Shown piece after piece: positions 33,062-41,301 of a stretch of DNA of 64,000 nt (position 1 is the stretch's first letter; the number at the start of each line of letters is the position of its first letter). Below the pieces are notes generated by a model. It was not told the origin of the DNA and ran no database searches. It saw only the letters and a program-made list of their open reading frames with translations. Origin of the DNA: Pseudomonas sp. MYb60 (GTDB taxonomy: Bacteria > Pseudomonadota > Gammaproteobacteria > Pseudomonadales > Pseudomonadaceae); contig NZ_PCOZ01000005.1 in the NCBI RefSeq assembly GCF_002979555.1, forward strand, positions 1-64,000, given 5' to 3'. The position numbers and the translations under genes are program-made.

Positions 33062-34306
33062 TTGAAAAAGAACGTTCTTATCATTGGTGCAGGAGGTGTC
33101 GCCAAGGTGGTGGCCCACAAGTGCGCGCAGCACAACGACGAACTTGGTCGTATTGCTATCGCGTCGCGCAACATCTCCAAATGCCAGGCCATCATCGACA
33201 GCGTCAAGGCCAAGGGTAGCCTCAAGGTGCCTGCGGACATCCAAGCCTTCGCGCTGAACGCCCTGGACGTGGAAGCGACCAAGGCTCTGATCCGCGAGAC
33301 CGAATCGCAGATCGTCATCAACGTCGGTTCCTCGTTCCTGAACATGTCGGTCCTGCGTGCCTGCATCGACACGGGCGTGGCGTACCTCGACACCGCCATC
33401 CACGAAGAGCCGGGCAAGGTCTGCGAGACCCCGCCGTGGTACGGCAACTACGAGTGGAACCACCTGGAAGAGTGCAAGCAGAAGAACATCACGGCCATCC
33501 TTGGCGTGGGCTTCGACCCAGGTGTCGTCAACGCGTATGCCGCGCTGGCGCAGCAACAGCATTTCGACCGCATTGATTCGATCGACATTCTCGACGTCAA
33601 TGCCGGCTCCCATGGCAAATACTTCGCCACCAATTTCGACCCGGAAATCAACTTCCGCGAGTTCACCGGACAGGTGTGGAGCTGGCAGAACAGCCAGTGG
33701 ACCAGCAACACCATGTTCGAAGTCAAACGCACCGACGACCTCCCGGTCGTCGGTTCGCAGAACCTCTACCTCACCGGCCACGACGAAGTGCACTCCCTGT
33801 CGAAAAACCTCGACGTGCCCAACGTGCGTTTCTGGATGAGCTTCGGCGAACACTACATCAATGTGTTCACCGTCCTGAACAAGCTCGGGCTGCTGTCCGA
33901 GAAGCCAGTGACGACCGCCGAAGGCCTGGAAGTGGTGCCATTGAAACTGGTCAAGGCCGTGCTGCCCGATCCGTCTTCCCTGGCCCCTGGCTACACCGGC
34001 AAGACCTGCATCGGCGACCTGGTCAAAGGCACCAAGGACGGCAAGGCGCGTGAGGTGTTCATCTACAACGTAGCTGACCACGAAGAAGCCTACGCCGAGA
34101 CCGACAGCCAGGGCATCTCCTACACCGCAGGCGTGCCACCCGTCGCCGCTGCGCTGCTGGTTGCCCGTGGCGAGTGGGACGTGCAACGCATGGCCAACGT
34201 CGAGGAACTGCCGGCTGAGCCGTTCCTGAAGGCGCTGGACGTGATGGGCCTGCCGACTCGTATCAAAGACGAGAACGGCGATCGGGCCTGGGATGCGATT
34301 GCCTGA
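33062..34306 (+). CDS. Carboxynorspermidine / carboxyspermidine dehydrogenase (saccharopine-dehydrogenase family)
   Basis: 414 residues from a TTG start with AAAGGAG 11 nt upstream; frames starting earlier overlap the decarboxylase. The Rossmann motif VLIIGAGGVAKVVAHKCA is N-terminal, and the body contains SRNISKCQAI, DTAIHEEPGK, GFDPGVVNAYAA and NAGSHGKYFATNFDPEINFREF typical of the carboxynorspermidine synthase branch. It condenses a diamine with aspartate semialdehyde, reductively with NADPH. With NspC it gives an S-adenosylmethionine-independent route to sym-norspermidine or spermidine. Confidence 0.92.
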   Translation: MKKNVLIIGAGGVAKVVAHKCAQHNDELGRIAIASRNISKCQAIIDSVKAKGSLKVPADIQAFALNALDVEATKALIRETESQIVINVGSSFLNMSVLRACIDTGVAYLDTAIHEEPGKVCETPPWYGNYEWNHLEECKQKNITAILGVGFDPGVVNAYAALAQQQHFDRIDSIDILDVNAGSHGKYFATNFDPEINFREFTGQVWSWQNSQWTSNTMFEVKRTDDLPVVGSQNLYLTGHDEVHSLSKNLDVPNVRFWMSFGEHYINVFTVLNKLGLLSEKPVTTAEGLEVVPLKLVKAVLPDPSSLAPGYTGKTCIGDLVKGTKDGKAREVFIYNVADHEEAYAETDSQGISYTAGVPPVAAALLVARGEWDVQRMANVEELPAEPFLKALDVMGLPTRIKDENGDRAWDAIA

Positions 34307-34327
34307 TAGGCGATAGCGGACCGAACA

Positions 34328-34357
34328 AAAAAATGCGCCCTCAGGGGCGCATTTTTT
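34328..34357 (+). terminator. Rho-independent terminator
   Basis: ATGCGCCC-TCAG-GGGCGCAT stem (8 bp) followed by TTTTTT, with an A-rich upstream side, 22 bp after the polyamine dehydrogenase stop. It would end the nspC operon. Confidence 0.88.
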
Positions 34358-34400
34358 GTGTGGGGCGTGAATAGAGCCCAAAACCAATGAAGATCCAACG

Positions 34401-34427
34401 GTGGGAGGGGGCTTGCCCCCTGCCCCA
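34401..34427. repeat. Intergenic GC-rich palindromic repeat
   Basis: GTGGGAGGGGGCTTGCCCCC element followed by an imperfect second arm (TGCCCCAG). It lies between the polyamine operon terminator and the convergent glutaminase gene. Confidence 0.5.
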
Positions 34428-34462
34428 GCTAAATCAGTGATGCTGCAAGACCCCGTGCCCAC

Positions 34463-35371
34463 TCAAAACACCGACCACCCGATCCGCTCGCTCAACAACT
34501 CCAGCGCCTTCATCCCCGCCAGCGAGTTCCCCGCCGCATTCAACTCTGGCGACCACACGCACACGGTGAACTGTCCTGGCACCACCGCGACGATGCCGCC
34601 GCCGACTCCGCTCTTGCCCGGCAAGCCCACGCGGTAGGCAAAGTTGCCCGCCTCGTCGTACAGCCCGCTGGTGGCCATGATCGAGTTGACTTGCTTGGTC
34701 TGGCGCGCAGTCAGTACCTGTTCGCCGCTGTGGGCGCTGACGCCTTCGTTGGCCAGGAAACTGAACGCGCGGGCCAGGTCCAGGCAGCTCATTTGCAGTG
34801 CGCAGTAGTTGAAGTAGCTGTGCAGCACGGCGTGCACGTCGTTATGGAAATTGCCGAAGGATTTCATCAGGTAGGCCATCGCGGCATTGCGCGCGCCGTG
34901 CTGGGCTTCGGAGTCGGCGACCACGCTGTCCACCAGGATCTGCGGGTTGCCCGACAGGCGCCGGACGAAGTCGCGCATGGACAGGATCGGCACCGCGAAA
35001 CGCGACTGATTGATATCGCAGATCACCAGCGCGCCGGCATTGATGAACGGGTTACGCGGGCGACCGCGTTCGAATTCCAGCTGCACCAACGAGTTGAACG
35101 GCTGCCCGGAAGGTTCGTGGCCCAGGCGCTCCCAGATGCTTTCGCCACCGTGTTCAATCGCCTGCACCAGGCTGAACACCTTGGAAATGCTCTGCACCGA
35201 AAACAGCGTGTTGGCGTCACCGGCGCAATACGCCGAGCCGTCGTTGCCATACACGGCGATGCCCAGTTGGTTGGCCGGTACATCGGCCAGCGCGGGGATG
35301 TAGTCGGCGACGTTGCCCTGGCCGATCAGTGGACGCACTTCGTCCAGGATCGCGTCCAGCAGCGCCTGCAT
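34463..35371 (-). CDS. glsA: Glutaminase
   Basis: 302 residues, the usual length of bacterial serine-dependent glutaminases. The SxxK-type active site is visible in [13 protein letters not shown] (Ser and Lys), with further conserved blocks [53 protein letters not shown] and [18 protein letters not shown]. It converts glutamine to glutamate and ammonia. AGGA about 8 nt before the ATG at 35371 decides that start over an ATG five codons earlier. Confidence 0.95.
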   Translation of the reverse strand: MQALLDAILDEVRPLIGQGNVADYIPALADVPANQLGIAVYGNDGSAYCAGDANTLFSVQSISKVFSLVQAIEHGGESIWERLGHEPSGQPFNSLVQLEFERGRPRNPFINAGALVICDINQSRFAVPILSMRDFVRRLSGNPQILVDSVVADSEAQHGARNAAMAYLMKSFGNFHNDVHAVLHSYFNYCALQMSCLDLARAFSFLANEGVSAHSGEQVLTARQTKQVNSIMATSGLYDEAGNFAYRVGLPGKSGVGGGIVAVVPGQFTVCVWSPELNAAGNSLAGMKALELLSERIGWSVF

Positions 35372-35426
35372 GTCTTGTCCTGTCATCTGTCTTTGAATCG
35401 GTGGAAAGCGGGCCGCGGAGGATACT

Positions 35427-35771
35427 TCAATGTGCGCGGAAGCCCCACACAATCTCTACCACCCGTTCCGCAATCACTAGGTAGATAACGACCAGAAATA
35501 TCTGCAAGGCCAAGTGGTACCGCAGCTTGGCCAGCCTGCGGATACCATCGCTGATATTCAACAGCATCAAGACGGTGGACAGGACGATCAGCCCCCACCC
35601 CGCGACGCTGGACGCAAATACCCCGATGAACAGTTCACGCTGCCCCAGCAAGGTATTGGTGCCTGCCGCAAACAGCAGTGCACACACCAGCAGGTTTTTC
35701 ACGTTGTCGAAAATCTGCGTGCTCAGGTCGTTTTCCAGCAGCGCCCTGTAGCGCTTCCATAAGGTGTGCAT
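35427..35771 (-). CDS. Small integral membrane protein, hypothetical
   Basis: 114 residues with three or four hydrophobic segments ([73 protein letters not shown]). The first 25 residues are basic and cytoplasmic-like. No family is recognised. A TTG ten codons earlier is in frame. It lies 55 bp upstream of the glutaminase gene on the same strand. Confidence 0.7.
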   Translation of the reverse strand: MHTLWKRYRALLENDLSTQIFDNVKNLLVCALLFAAGTNTLLGQRELFIGVFASSVAGWGLIVLSTVLMLLNISDGIRRLAKLRYHLALQIFLVVIYLVIAERVVEIVWGFRAH

Positions 35772-35861
35772 GGCTCGGTACCGGTAGGGATCGCTCGTCA
35801 ATCAAAGTAGTCCAAATGGCCGTACACTGCACCGCTGCACTTAATCCACGAGGACTCTTGC

Positions 35862-36209
35862 ATGAAATTGATGATCGGCCTGGCCGCCCTGCTGCTGGTA
35901 TCCGCCTGCTCCACTGCCTCCCACACGTCCCCGCCCGCGCAGGACGCCACTGCGTCCGAATGCCTGGCCGGTGGCGGCACCCTGAAGCAGGTCGGCAAGT
36001 TGCAGAGCTGGAAGTGCATCACGCCTTACAAGGATGCCGGCAAGGCGTGTACCGATTCGAGCCAGTGTGAGGGCGAGTGCCGGACCAGTGTCACCACCCA
36101 GTCCGGCAATGGCCCGGTGACGGGCGCGTGCCAGGCAGACAACGGTCGCTTTGGCTGCTCGGCGACGGTGGAGAAAGGCCAGCTGGGCCGGGCGATGTGC
36201 GTGGACTGA
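35862..36209 (+). CDS. Small Cys-rich lipoprotein
   Basis: 115 residues. Signal peptide MKLMIGLAALLLVSAC ends with a lipobox VSAC (Cys16), so it is lipid-anchored. The mature part has eight or so further cysteines in a pattern (C-LAGGG, WKC, KACTDSSQCEGECR, GAC, FGC, AMC) that suggests a disulfide-rich small fold. GAGGA precedes the ATG. Its 3' end abuts the remnant of a minus-strand gene. Function unknown. Confidence 0.78.
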   Translation: MKLMIGLAALLLVSACSTASHTSPPAQDATASECLAGGGTLKQVGKLQSWKCITPYKDAGKACTDSSQCEGECRTSVTTQSGNGPVTGACQADNGRFGCSATVEKGQLGRAMCVD

Positions 36210-36211
36210 GG

Positions 36212-36280
36212 CACGCCGGCCAGCGTCACGCCGGCCATGCCGAGCAGGTGGCGACGGGTCCAACGATCAAAAGCAGCCAT
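36212..36280 (-). pseudogene. 5' remnant of a Tat-exported protein gene
   Basis: The minus strand from 36280 has AAGGGA at proper spacing, an ATG, and MAAFDRWTRRHLLGMAGVTL, a textbook start of a twin-arginine signal peptide (RRHLLG then a hydrophobic stretch). After about 23 codons the frame continues only as the antisense of the lipoprotein gene, which appears unrelated. The rest of the Tat substrate seems to have been lost. Alternatively it is a short leader peptide, which I consider less likely. Confidence 0.5.
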
Positions 36281-36340
36281 GCACAGTGTCCCTTGTATGA
36301 ATTCAATAACAAAATCGGCAACGGTTGTGCTTGTGAGGGC

Positions 36341-37666
36341 CTATAGCTCGGAAAGACCCAGGTGCTCGCGCAGCGTCGAGCCTTCGTAGGCGGTGCGGAA
36401 CAGGCCCTTGCGTTGCAAATGCGGAATCACGCTGTCGACGAACTCCGTGAACGACCCCGGCAGATACCCCGGTGAGATCACAAAACCGTCGCACCCACCC
36501 TGCTCGAACAGCTCGGCCAACTGGTCGGCGACCTGCGCGCCAGTGCCCACCAACTGCGGCACACGCACGCTGCTGGCGAAGATGCGGCCGAGCTGTTCCA
36601 GGGTCAGCTCCGGGCCCTGCATCAACAGCTTTTCCGCTGCGGCAGCGTGCACCAGTGGCGACTGCGCGACGTCGGCCAAGGTGGCCGTCAGTGGGAACGG
36701 CGACAGGTCGACATTCAACTGCGACGCCAAGGTCACCAGCCCCAACTCGGGCCGCGCCAACGCGTTGTGTTTGTCGCGCTTGGCACGCGCTTCGGCTTCG
36801 CTGCCGCCAATGAACGGCATCACTGCCGTCAGCACCTTGCAGCTCTCCGCCGTGCGGCCCTGCTGCACCACCTGCGCGCGCACGTCCTCACGAAACGCGC
36901 GCATCGCCGCCAGGTGCGGGTGAATGGTAAAAATCGCCTCGGCCCAGCGCGCGCCAAACCGCCGGCCGCGCCCGGAGGAACCGGCCTGGATCAGCACCGG
37001 TCGACCCTGGGGCGTGCGCGGAATGTTCAGCGGCCCCTCGACCTTGAACCACTCGCCCTGATGCTGCACCGACGTAATCAGCGAGGGGTCGGCGAGCACG
37101 CCGCTTTCCCGGTCGAGCTTGAGCGCGCCCGGCGCCCAGCTGTTCCACAGCTTCAACGCGACTTCGACGAATTCATCGGCGCGGTCGTAGCGCAGATCGT
37201 GTTCCAGGTGCTTGTCCTTGCCGAACAGGCGCCCTTCGCTGTCGTTCATCGAGGTGACGATGTTCCAGGCCGCGCGGCCCTTGGACAGGTGGTCCAGGGT
37301 GGCGAATTCGCGGGCAATATGCGCCGGCTCGTAATAGGTGGTGGAACGGGTGGCGCCCAGTCCCAGCTTGCGGGTCTGGCCGACCAGGTACGAGAGAATC
37401 GGCAGCGGGTCCAGCCGCGTGGCGTCCTGGGCACCGTAGCGCAGGGCAAATTCGCGGGAGCCGCCCATCTGGTCGCCCACGGCGAGGCGGTCGGCAAAGA
37501 ACAGGAAGTCGAACAGCCCCTCTTCCACCACCTTGGCAACACCGGCGTAATACGCAGGGTCGAGGTAGTTGCCGACGGTGTCCGGGTGGCGCCACACCGC
37601 ATGGCTGTGCACCACCGGCCCGCTTAATAAAAAGGCCGAAAGATGAATCTGGCGGGACTGGGTCAT
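36341..37666 (-). CDS. Flavin-dependent monooxygenase, LLM class (NtaA/SnaA/DszA family)
   Basis: 441 residues. Motifs of the two-component luciferase-like monooxygenases: SHAVWRHPD near the start, GLFDFLFFADRLAVG, LGLGATRSTTYYEPAHIAREFATLDHLSKGRAAWNIVTS and FKVEGPLNIPRTPQGRPVLIQAGSSGRGRRFGARWAEAIF. Characterised members oxidise nitrilotriacetate, dibenzothiophene sulfone or alkanesulfonates with reduced FMN from a partner reductase; none is encoded here. It is divergent from a sulfonate-type periplasmic binding protein, which supports use of an organosulfur compound. AAGG lies 7 nt before the ATG. Confidence 0.88.
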   Translation of the reverse strand: MTQSRQIHLSAFLLSGPVVHSHAVWRHPDTVGNYLDPAYYAGVAKVVEEGLFDFLFFADRLAVGDQMGGSREFALRYGAQDATRLDPLPILSYLVGQTRKLGLGATRSTTYYEPAHIAREFATLDHLSKGRAAWNIVTSMNDSEGRLFGKDKHLEHDLRYDRADEFVEVALKLWNSWAPGALKLDRESGVLADPSLITSVQHQGEWFKVEGPLNIPRTPQGRPVLIQAGSSGRGRRFGARWAEAIFTIHPHLAAMRAFREDVRAQVVQQGRTAESCKVLTAVMPFIGGSEAEARAKRDKHNALARPELGLVTLASQLNVDLSPFPLTATLADVAQSPLVHAAAAEKLLMQGPELTLEQLGRIFASSVRVPQLVGTGAQVADQLAELFEQGGCDGFVISPGYLPGSFTEFVDSVIPHLQRKGLFRTAYEGSTLREHLGLSEL

Positions 37667-37861
37667 GGGGAACCTTCGGGTAAAAATGCACTTTTGATTA
37701 TATTAACCAAGCACTTTTATGAAAGGACCCTATAATTCTATGGTTATGCCCGAATGCTCGGTAAGTGGAAAAAGCGCTTTAAGCTAAGATCTAAAGAGTA
37801 TTTAACGAATGGTTTTTAGAACTTTATGCTCAAGGCCATTTCGTTGAAGATCGAGCCTGTC
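37667..37861. promoter_or_regulatory. Divergent promoter region of monooxygenase and binding-protein genes
   Basis: 195-bp AT-rich gap. GCACTTTT occurs twice as a direct repeat (about 37688 and 37712), with A/T-rich sequence (GATTATATTAACC) between. No regulator site could be assigned; CysB or an SfnR-type control would be expected for sulfur-starvation genes. Confidence 0.3.
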
Positions 37862-38806
37862 ATGCCTCTACGTCGTCCCCTTGCTGCGGTACTCGGATTG
37901 TTGGCCTTTTCCGTCGCGGTAAGCGCCGGCGCCCAGGAAACCGTGCGCATCGGCTACCAGAAATCCTCCACCCTGATTACCCTGCTGAAAACCCAGGGCA
38001 CCCTGGAAAAAGCCCTCAAGGCTGACAATATCGCCGTGAGTTGGCACGAGTTCCCCAGCGGGCTGCCGCTGTTGGAGGCGCTGAATGTGGGCAATGTCGA
38101 CATCAGCGCCGACGTGGCCGACACCGTTCCAATCTTCGCCCAGGCGGCCCAGGCCAAGCTCACCTATTTCGCCCAGGAAGCGCCGTCGCCGTCGGCCCAG
38201 GCCATCGTGGTGCGCAAGGACTCACCGATCCAGCAACTGGCCGATTTGAAGGGCAAGAAGATTGCCGTGACCAAGGCCGCCGGCACGCACTATCTGCTGA
38301 TTGCCGCACTGGCCAAGGCTGGCCTGGCCTTCTCGGATATCGAACCGGCGTACCTGTCACCTGCCGATGGTCGCGCGGCGTTCGAGAACAACAAGGTAGA
38401 TGCCTGGGTGACCTGGGAACCCTTCCTCACCGGCGTACAGCGTCAACTGCCCACCCGCACGCTGGCGGATGGTACGGGGCTGGCGAGCTACAAGCGTTAC
38501 TACCTGACCGGCACGCCCTACGCCAAGGCGCACCCGCAGGTGCTGAACGTAGTGTATGAGCAGTTGGACAAGGCCGGCCAATGGATCAAAGCCCACCCGC
38601 AGGACGCGGCGAAGGTGCTGGGACCGTTATGGGGCAACCTGGATGTGGCCACGGTGGAGGCGGCGAATGCGCACCGCAGCTACCGGGTGCAGCCGGTGAC
38701 GATCGATCAGTTGGGTGAACAGCAGAAGATTGCCGATGCGTTTTTCAAGGCGGGGTTATTGCCCAAGTCGGTGGATGCCAAGGATGTGCAGACCTGGAAA
38801 CCTTGA
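37862..38806 (+). CDS. Aliphatic-sulfonate-type ABC substrate-binding protein (SsuA-like)
   Basis: 314 residues from the ATG beginning MPLRRP; a longer frame starts 12 codons earlier. Signal peptide to SAGAQE, then the NMT1/SsuA fold: VRIGYQKSSTLITLLKTQGTLEKAL, SWHEFPSGLPLLEALNVGNVDISADVADTVPIFAQA, LKGKKIAVTKAAGTHYLLIAALAKAGL and DAWVTWEPFLT. These bind alkanesulfonates, taurine or related sulfur compounds. No permease or ATPase gene is next to it, so it must use a transporter encoded elsewhere. Confidence 0.88.
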   Translation: MPLRRPLAAVLGLLAFSVAVSAGAQETVRIGYQKSSTLITLLKTQGTLEKALKADNIAVSWHEFPSGLPLLEALNVGNVDISADVADTVPIFAQAAQAKLTYFAQEAPSPSAQAIVVRKDSPIQQLADLKGKKIAVTKAAGTHYLLIAALAKAGLAFSDIEPAYLSPADGRAAFENNKVDAWVTWEPFLTGVQRQLPTRTLADGTGLASYKRYYLTGTPYAKAHPQVLNVVYEQLDKAGQWIKAHPQDAAKVLGPLWGNLDVATVEAANAHRSYRVQPVTIDQLGEQQKIADAFFKAGLLPKSVDAKDVQTWKP

Positions 38807-38837
38807 GACCACACACGGGTTGAATGCTGGAGTGGGC

Positions 38838-38870
38838 TTGTGTGAGAGCTGGCCTGCCAGCTCCCACAGT
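38838..38870. terminator. Hairpin between convergent genes
   Basis: GAGCTGG-CCTG-CCAGCTC stem inside a TGTGAGAGC...GCTCCCACA palindrome, between the convergent binding-protein and sugar-kinase genes. It is a divergent member of the intergenic hairpin family and a plausible bidirectional terminator; no U tract. Confidence 0.5.
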
Positions 38871-38887
38871 TTGGTCTGCGCACGACG

Positions 38888-40363
38888 CTAGAGCAGCGTG
38901 CGGGCCAGGGCCTTTTTCCACTCGGCGTAACGGCTGGTCATCGCCGGATCATCTTGCGGTTCAAACCGTTCGCGCTGACGCTCCAGCGCCCCCAGCGCTG
39001 CATCACTGGCCCACACGCCCAATGCCCGCCCCGCCAGGTGCGCCGCACCCAGCGCCGAGACTTCCGGCGACAGGCTGCGCACGACCGGGCGTTGCAGCAG
39101 GTCGGCCAGAAACTGCATCAACCAGCGGTTGCGCGTTGCGCCGCCGTCCACCCACAACTCCTTCAACGGGCTGCCGATGTCTTGCTGCATCGCGTCGAAC
39201 ACATCGCGAATCTGATAGCCGATTGACTCCAGCGATGCCCGCAGGATGTGCGCGCCAGAGGTGGCTTCGGTGAGCCCGCAAATCAGGCCGCGCGCGTCGG
39301 CCTTCCAGTGCGGCGCACCGAGCCCGGACAGCGCCGGCACAAAGTACACGCCGCCATTGTCCGGCAATTGCGCCGCCTGTTCGGTCAGCTCGTCCAGGGA
39401 TTCCCCCGCGCCCAAGCGTGCGGCCCACTGCACGGCCGCGCCGGTATGGACGATATTGCCTTCCATGCCAAACGTCGGCCGCCCGCCCTCGTGCCACGCC
39501 AAGGTGGTGGACAGCCCGTGGGTGGACGCTATCGGCCCGCCCATGGGCGTCATCAACGATGAACCGGTGCCGAGGGTGGCCTTGACCAATCCCGGGGCAA
39601 ACCCACCCTGGCCGTACAGCGCCGCGTGGGAATCACCAATCATCGACATCACCGGGATGCCAGCCGGCAAGCGACCGGCCGCCACGGTTTCAGCGAAGAA
39701 CCCTGCGCTCGGCTGGATCGGCGCCAACGCCGCGAGCGGAATCGCGAACAGCTCCAGCAGTTGCGGGTCCCAGGCACAGGTGTGCAGATTGAACAGTTGG
39801 GTGCGTGCCGCGTTGGAATAGTCGGTAGCAAATACCTGGCCGCCGCTGAGCTTCCACAGCAGCCAGCTGTCGACGGTGCCCAGGCAGATTTCGCCAGCAG
39901 CGGCGCGGGCGTGGCCGTTTTCCAGGTGATCGAGAATCCAGCGGAACTTGCCGGCGGAAAACATCGGGTCCAGGGCCAGCCCGGTTTTTTCCAGGACCAG
40001 CGCTTCATGGCCCTGCTCATGCAACTGCGTGCACAACGCGGTGGAGCGTCGGCATTGCCAACTGATGCACGGCGACAACGGCTCGCCGCTGCGCCGGTCC
40101 CAGGCCACCACCGATTCACGCTGGTTGCTGATGGCCAAGGCGGTGATCGGCCGGTCTACTTGCGCCAGGCATTCTTCAATGGCCGCGAGGGTGTTCTGCC
40201 AGATCAGCAGCGGGTCCTGCTCGGAAAAGCCGGCCTGGGGGTGGCTGATGCTCAAGGGTCGCGAACCCCGGGCAATCACTTGCCCGAGCTCATTGACCAG
40301 CACCGCCTTGGCGTTGCTGGTGCCCTCATCTATCGCCAGGATCAGCGGAGTGTTGTTAGTCAT
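38888..40363 (-). CDS. FGGY-family carbohydrate kinase
   Basis: 491 residues. N-terminal phosphate loop LILAIDEGTSNAKAVLV, then SEQDPLLIWQNTLAAIEECL, catalytic-base region TALAISNQRESVVAWDRRSGEPLSP, and C-terminal ATP-binding LGTGSSLMTP, GMEGNIVHTGAAVQWAARLG and WVDGGATRNRWLMQFLADLL. The sequence is of the glycerol/xylulose-kinase type; the sugar cannot be fixed. GGTGA lies about 7 nt before the ATG, five bases after the stop of the transketolase C-subunit gene. Its neighbours suggest it phosphorylates the ketose made by the SDR dehydrogenases (or a branched ketose such as apulose). Confidence 0.9.
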   Translation of the reverse strand: MTNNTPLILAIDEGTSNAKAVLVNELGQVIARGSRPLSISHPQAGFSEQDPLLIWQNTLAAIEECLAQVDRPITALAISNQRESVVAWDRRSGEPLSPCISWQCRRSTALCTQLHEQGHEALVLEKTGLALDPMFSAGKFRWILDHLENGHARAAAGEICLGTVDSWLLWKLSGGQVFATDYSNAARTQLFNLHTCAWDPQLLELFAIPLAALAPIQPSAGFFAETVAAGRLPAGIPVMSMIGDSHAALYGQGGFAPGLVKATLGTGSSLMTPMGGPIASTHGLSTTLAWHEGGRPTFGMEGNIVHTGAAVQWAARLGAGESLDELTEQAAQLPDNGGVYFVPALSGLGAPHWKADARGLICGLTEATSGAHILRASLESIGYQIRDVFDAMQQDIGSPLKELWVDGGATRNRWLMQFLADLLQRPVVRSLSPEVSALGAAHLAGRALGVWASDAALGALERQRERFEPQDDPAMTSRYAEWKKALARTLL

Positions 40364-40368
40364 TGAAT

Positions 40369-41301
40369 TCACCGCAACCGAGTGGCAGCCGCCACGATCC
40401 CAGCCGCGTCGATGTTATGCAAGGCGCGGGTCGGTTCGCGGGCGCCGGCGGCGGCGTATTCACCGTCGGCAATGCCCAGGCGCGTCAGGGTAATGCCCAG
40501 GCCGGCCTCGGCCAGCACTTCGGCGACCAGGCTGCCGACGCCGCCATTGATGTTGTGTTCTTCAACGGTGATGACCGCGCGCGTGCCGCTCAAGGCGCTG
40601 AGCAATACGTCGCGCTGCAAGGGCCGGATCGACGACAGGTTGATCACCTGCGCCTCGATGCCCTGCTCCGCCAGCAACGCTGCCGCGTCCACCGCTTCAT
40701 GCACCACCGAGCCGAGGGCGACGATGCTCACGTCTGCACCCTGGCGCAGCACATCCACCTGGCCGGGCTTGAACTGATAGTCGCCGTTGTGTACGTCCGG
40801 CAGGGCTTTGCCATCGAGACGGATGTACACCGGGCCTTCGTAGCGCAGTGCGTAATCGACGATCTGCCGACATTCAATAGCGTCTGCCGGGGCAAAGATC
40901 TGCACGTTGCCAAAACCACGCATTACCGAAATATCGTCAAGGCTGTGGTGGGTGCTGGCCAGCGGACCGTAGCTGGCACCGGCATTCAGGCCGAACATCT
41001 TCACGTTGGCCTGGTTGTAGCAGACGTCCACCTTGATCTGTTCGTTGGCGCGCGAGATCAGGAACGGCGCCGCGTTGCAGGTCACCGAAATCTTGCCGCC
41101 CAACGCCAGGCCTGCCGCGACGCTGACCAGGGACTGCTCGGCAATCCCCACGTTGATCAGGCGCTCCGGAAAGCGCTGGGCGAACGGGCCGATCTTGGCC
41201 GTGGAAGTGGAGTCGCTGACCACCGGAATCACGTCCAGGCCGGCATCGACAGCGGCGATGAAGCCTTCCACCATCACGCTCGCCAAATGTTCACTCGCCA
41301 T
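40369..41301 (-). CDS. Transketolase, C-terminal subunit
   Basis: 310 residues covering the pyrimidine-binding and C-terminal domains of transketolase: VIPVVSDSTSTAKIGPFAQRFPERLINVGIAEQSLVSVAAGLALGG (the Glu that activates thiamine diphosphate), STHHSLDDISVMRGFGNVQIFAPADA and the YIRLDGKALP and VSIVALGSVVHEAVDAAALL domain III. It overlaps the N-terminal subunit gene by 11 bp. Split transketolases of this kind act on unusual ketose phosphates, for example apulose 4-phosphate (AptA/AptB); which one is used here is open. Confidence 0.92.
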   Translation of the reverse strand: MASEHLASVMVEGFIAAVDAGLDVIPVVSDSTSTAKIGPFAQRFPERLINVGIAEQSLVSVAAGLALGGKISVTCNAAPFLISRANEQIKVDVCYNQANVKMFGLNAGASYGPLASTHHSLDDISVMRGFGNVQIFAPADAIECRQIVDYALRYEGPVYIRLDGKALPDVHNGDYQFKPGQVDVLRQGADVSIVALGSVVHEAVDAAALLAEQGIEAQVINLSSIRPLQRDVLLSALSGTRAVITVEEHNINGGVGSLVAEVLAEAGLGITLTRLGIADGEYAAAGAREPTRALHNIDAAGIVAAATRLR

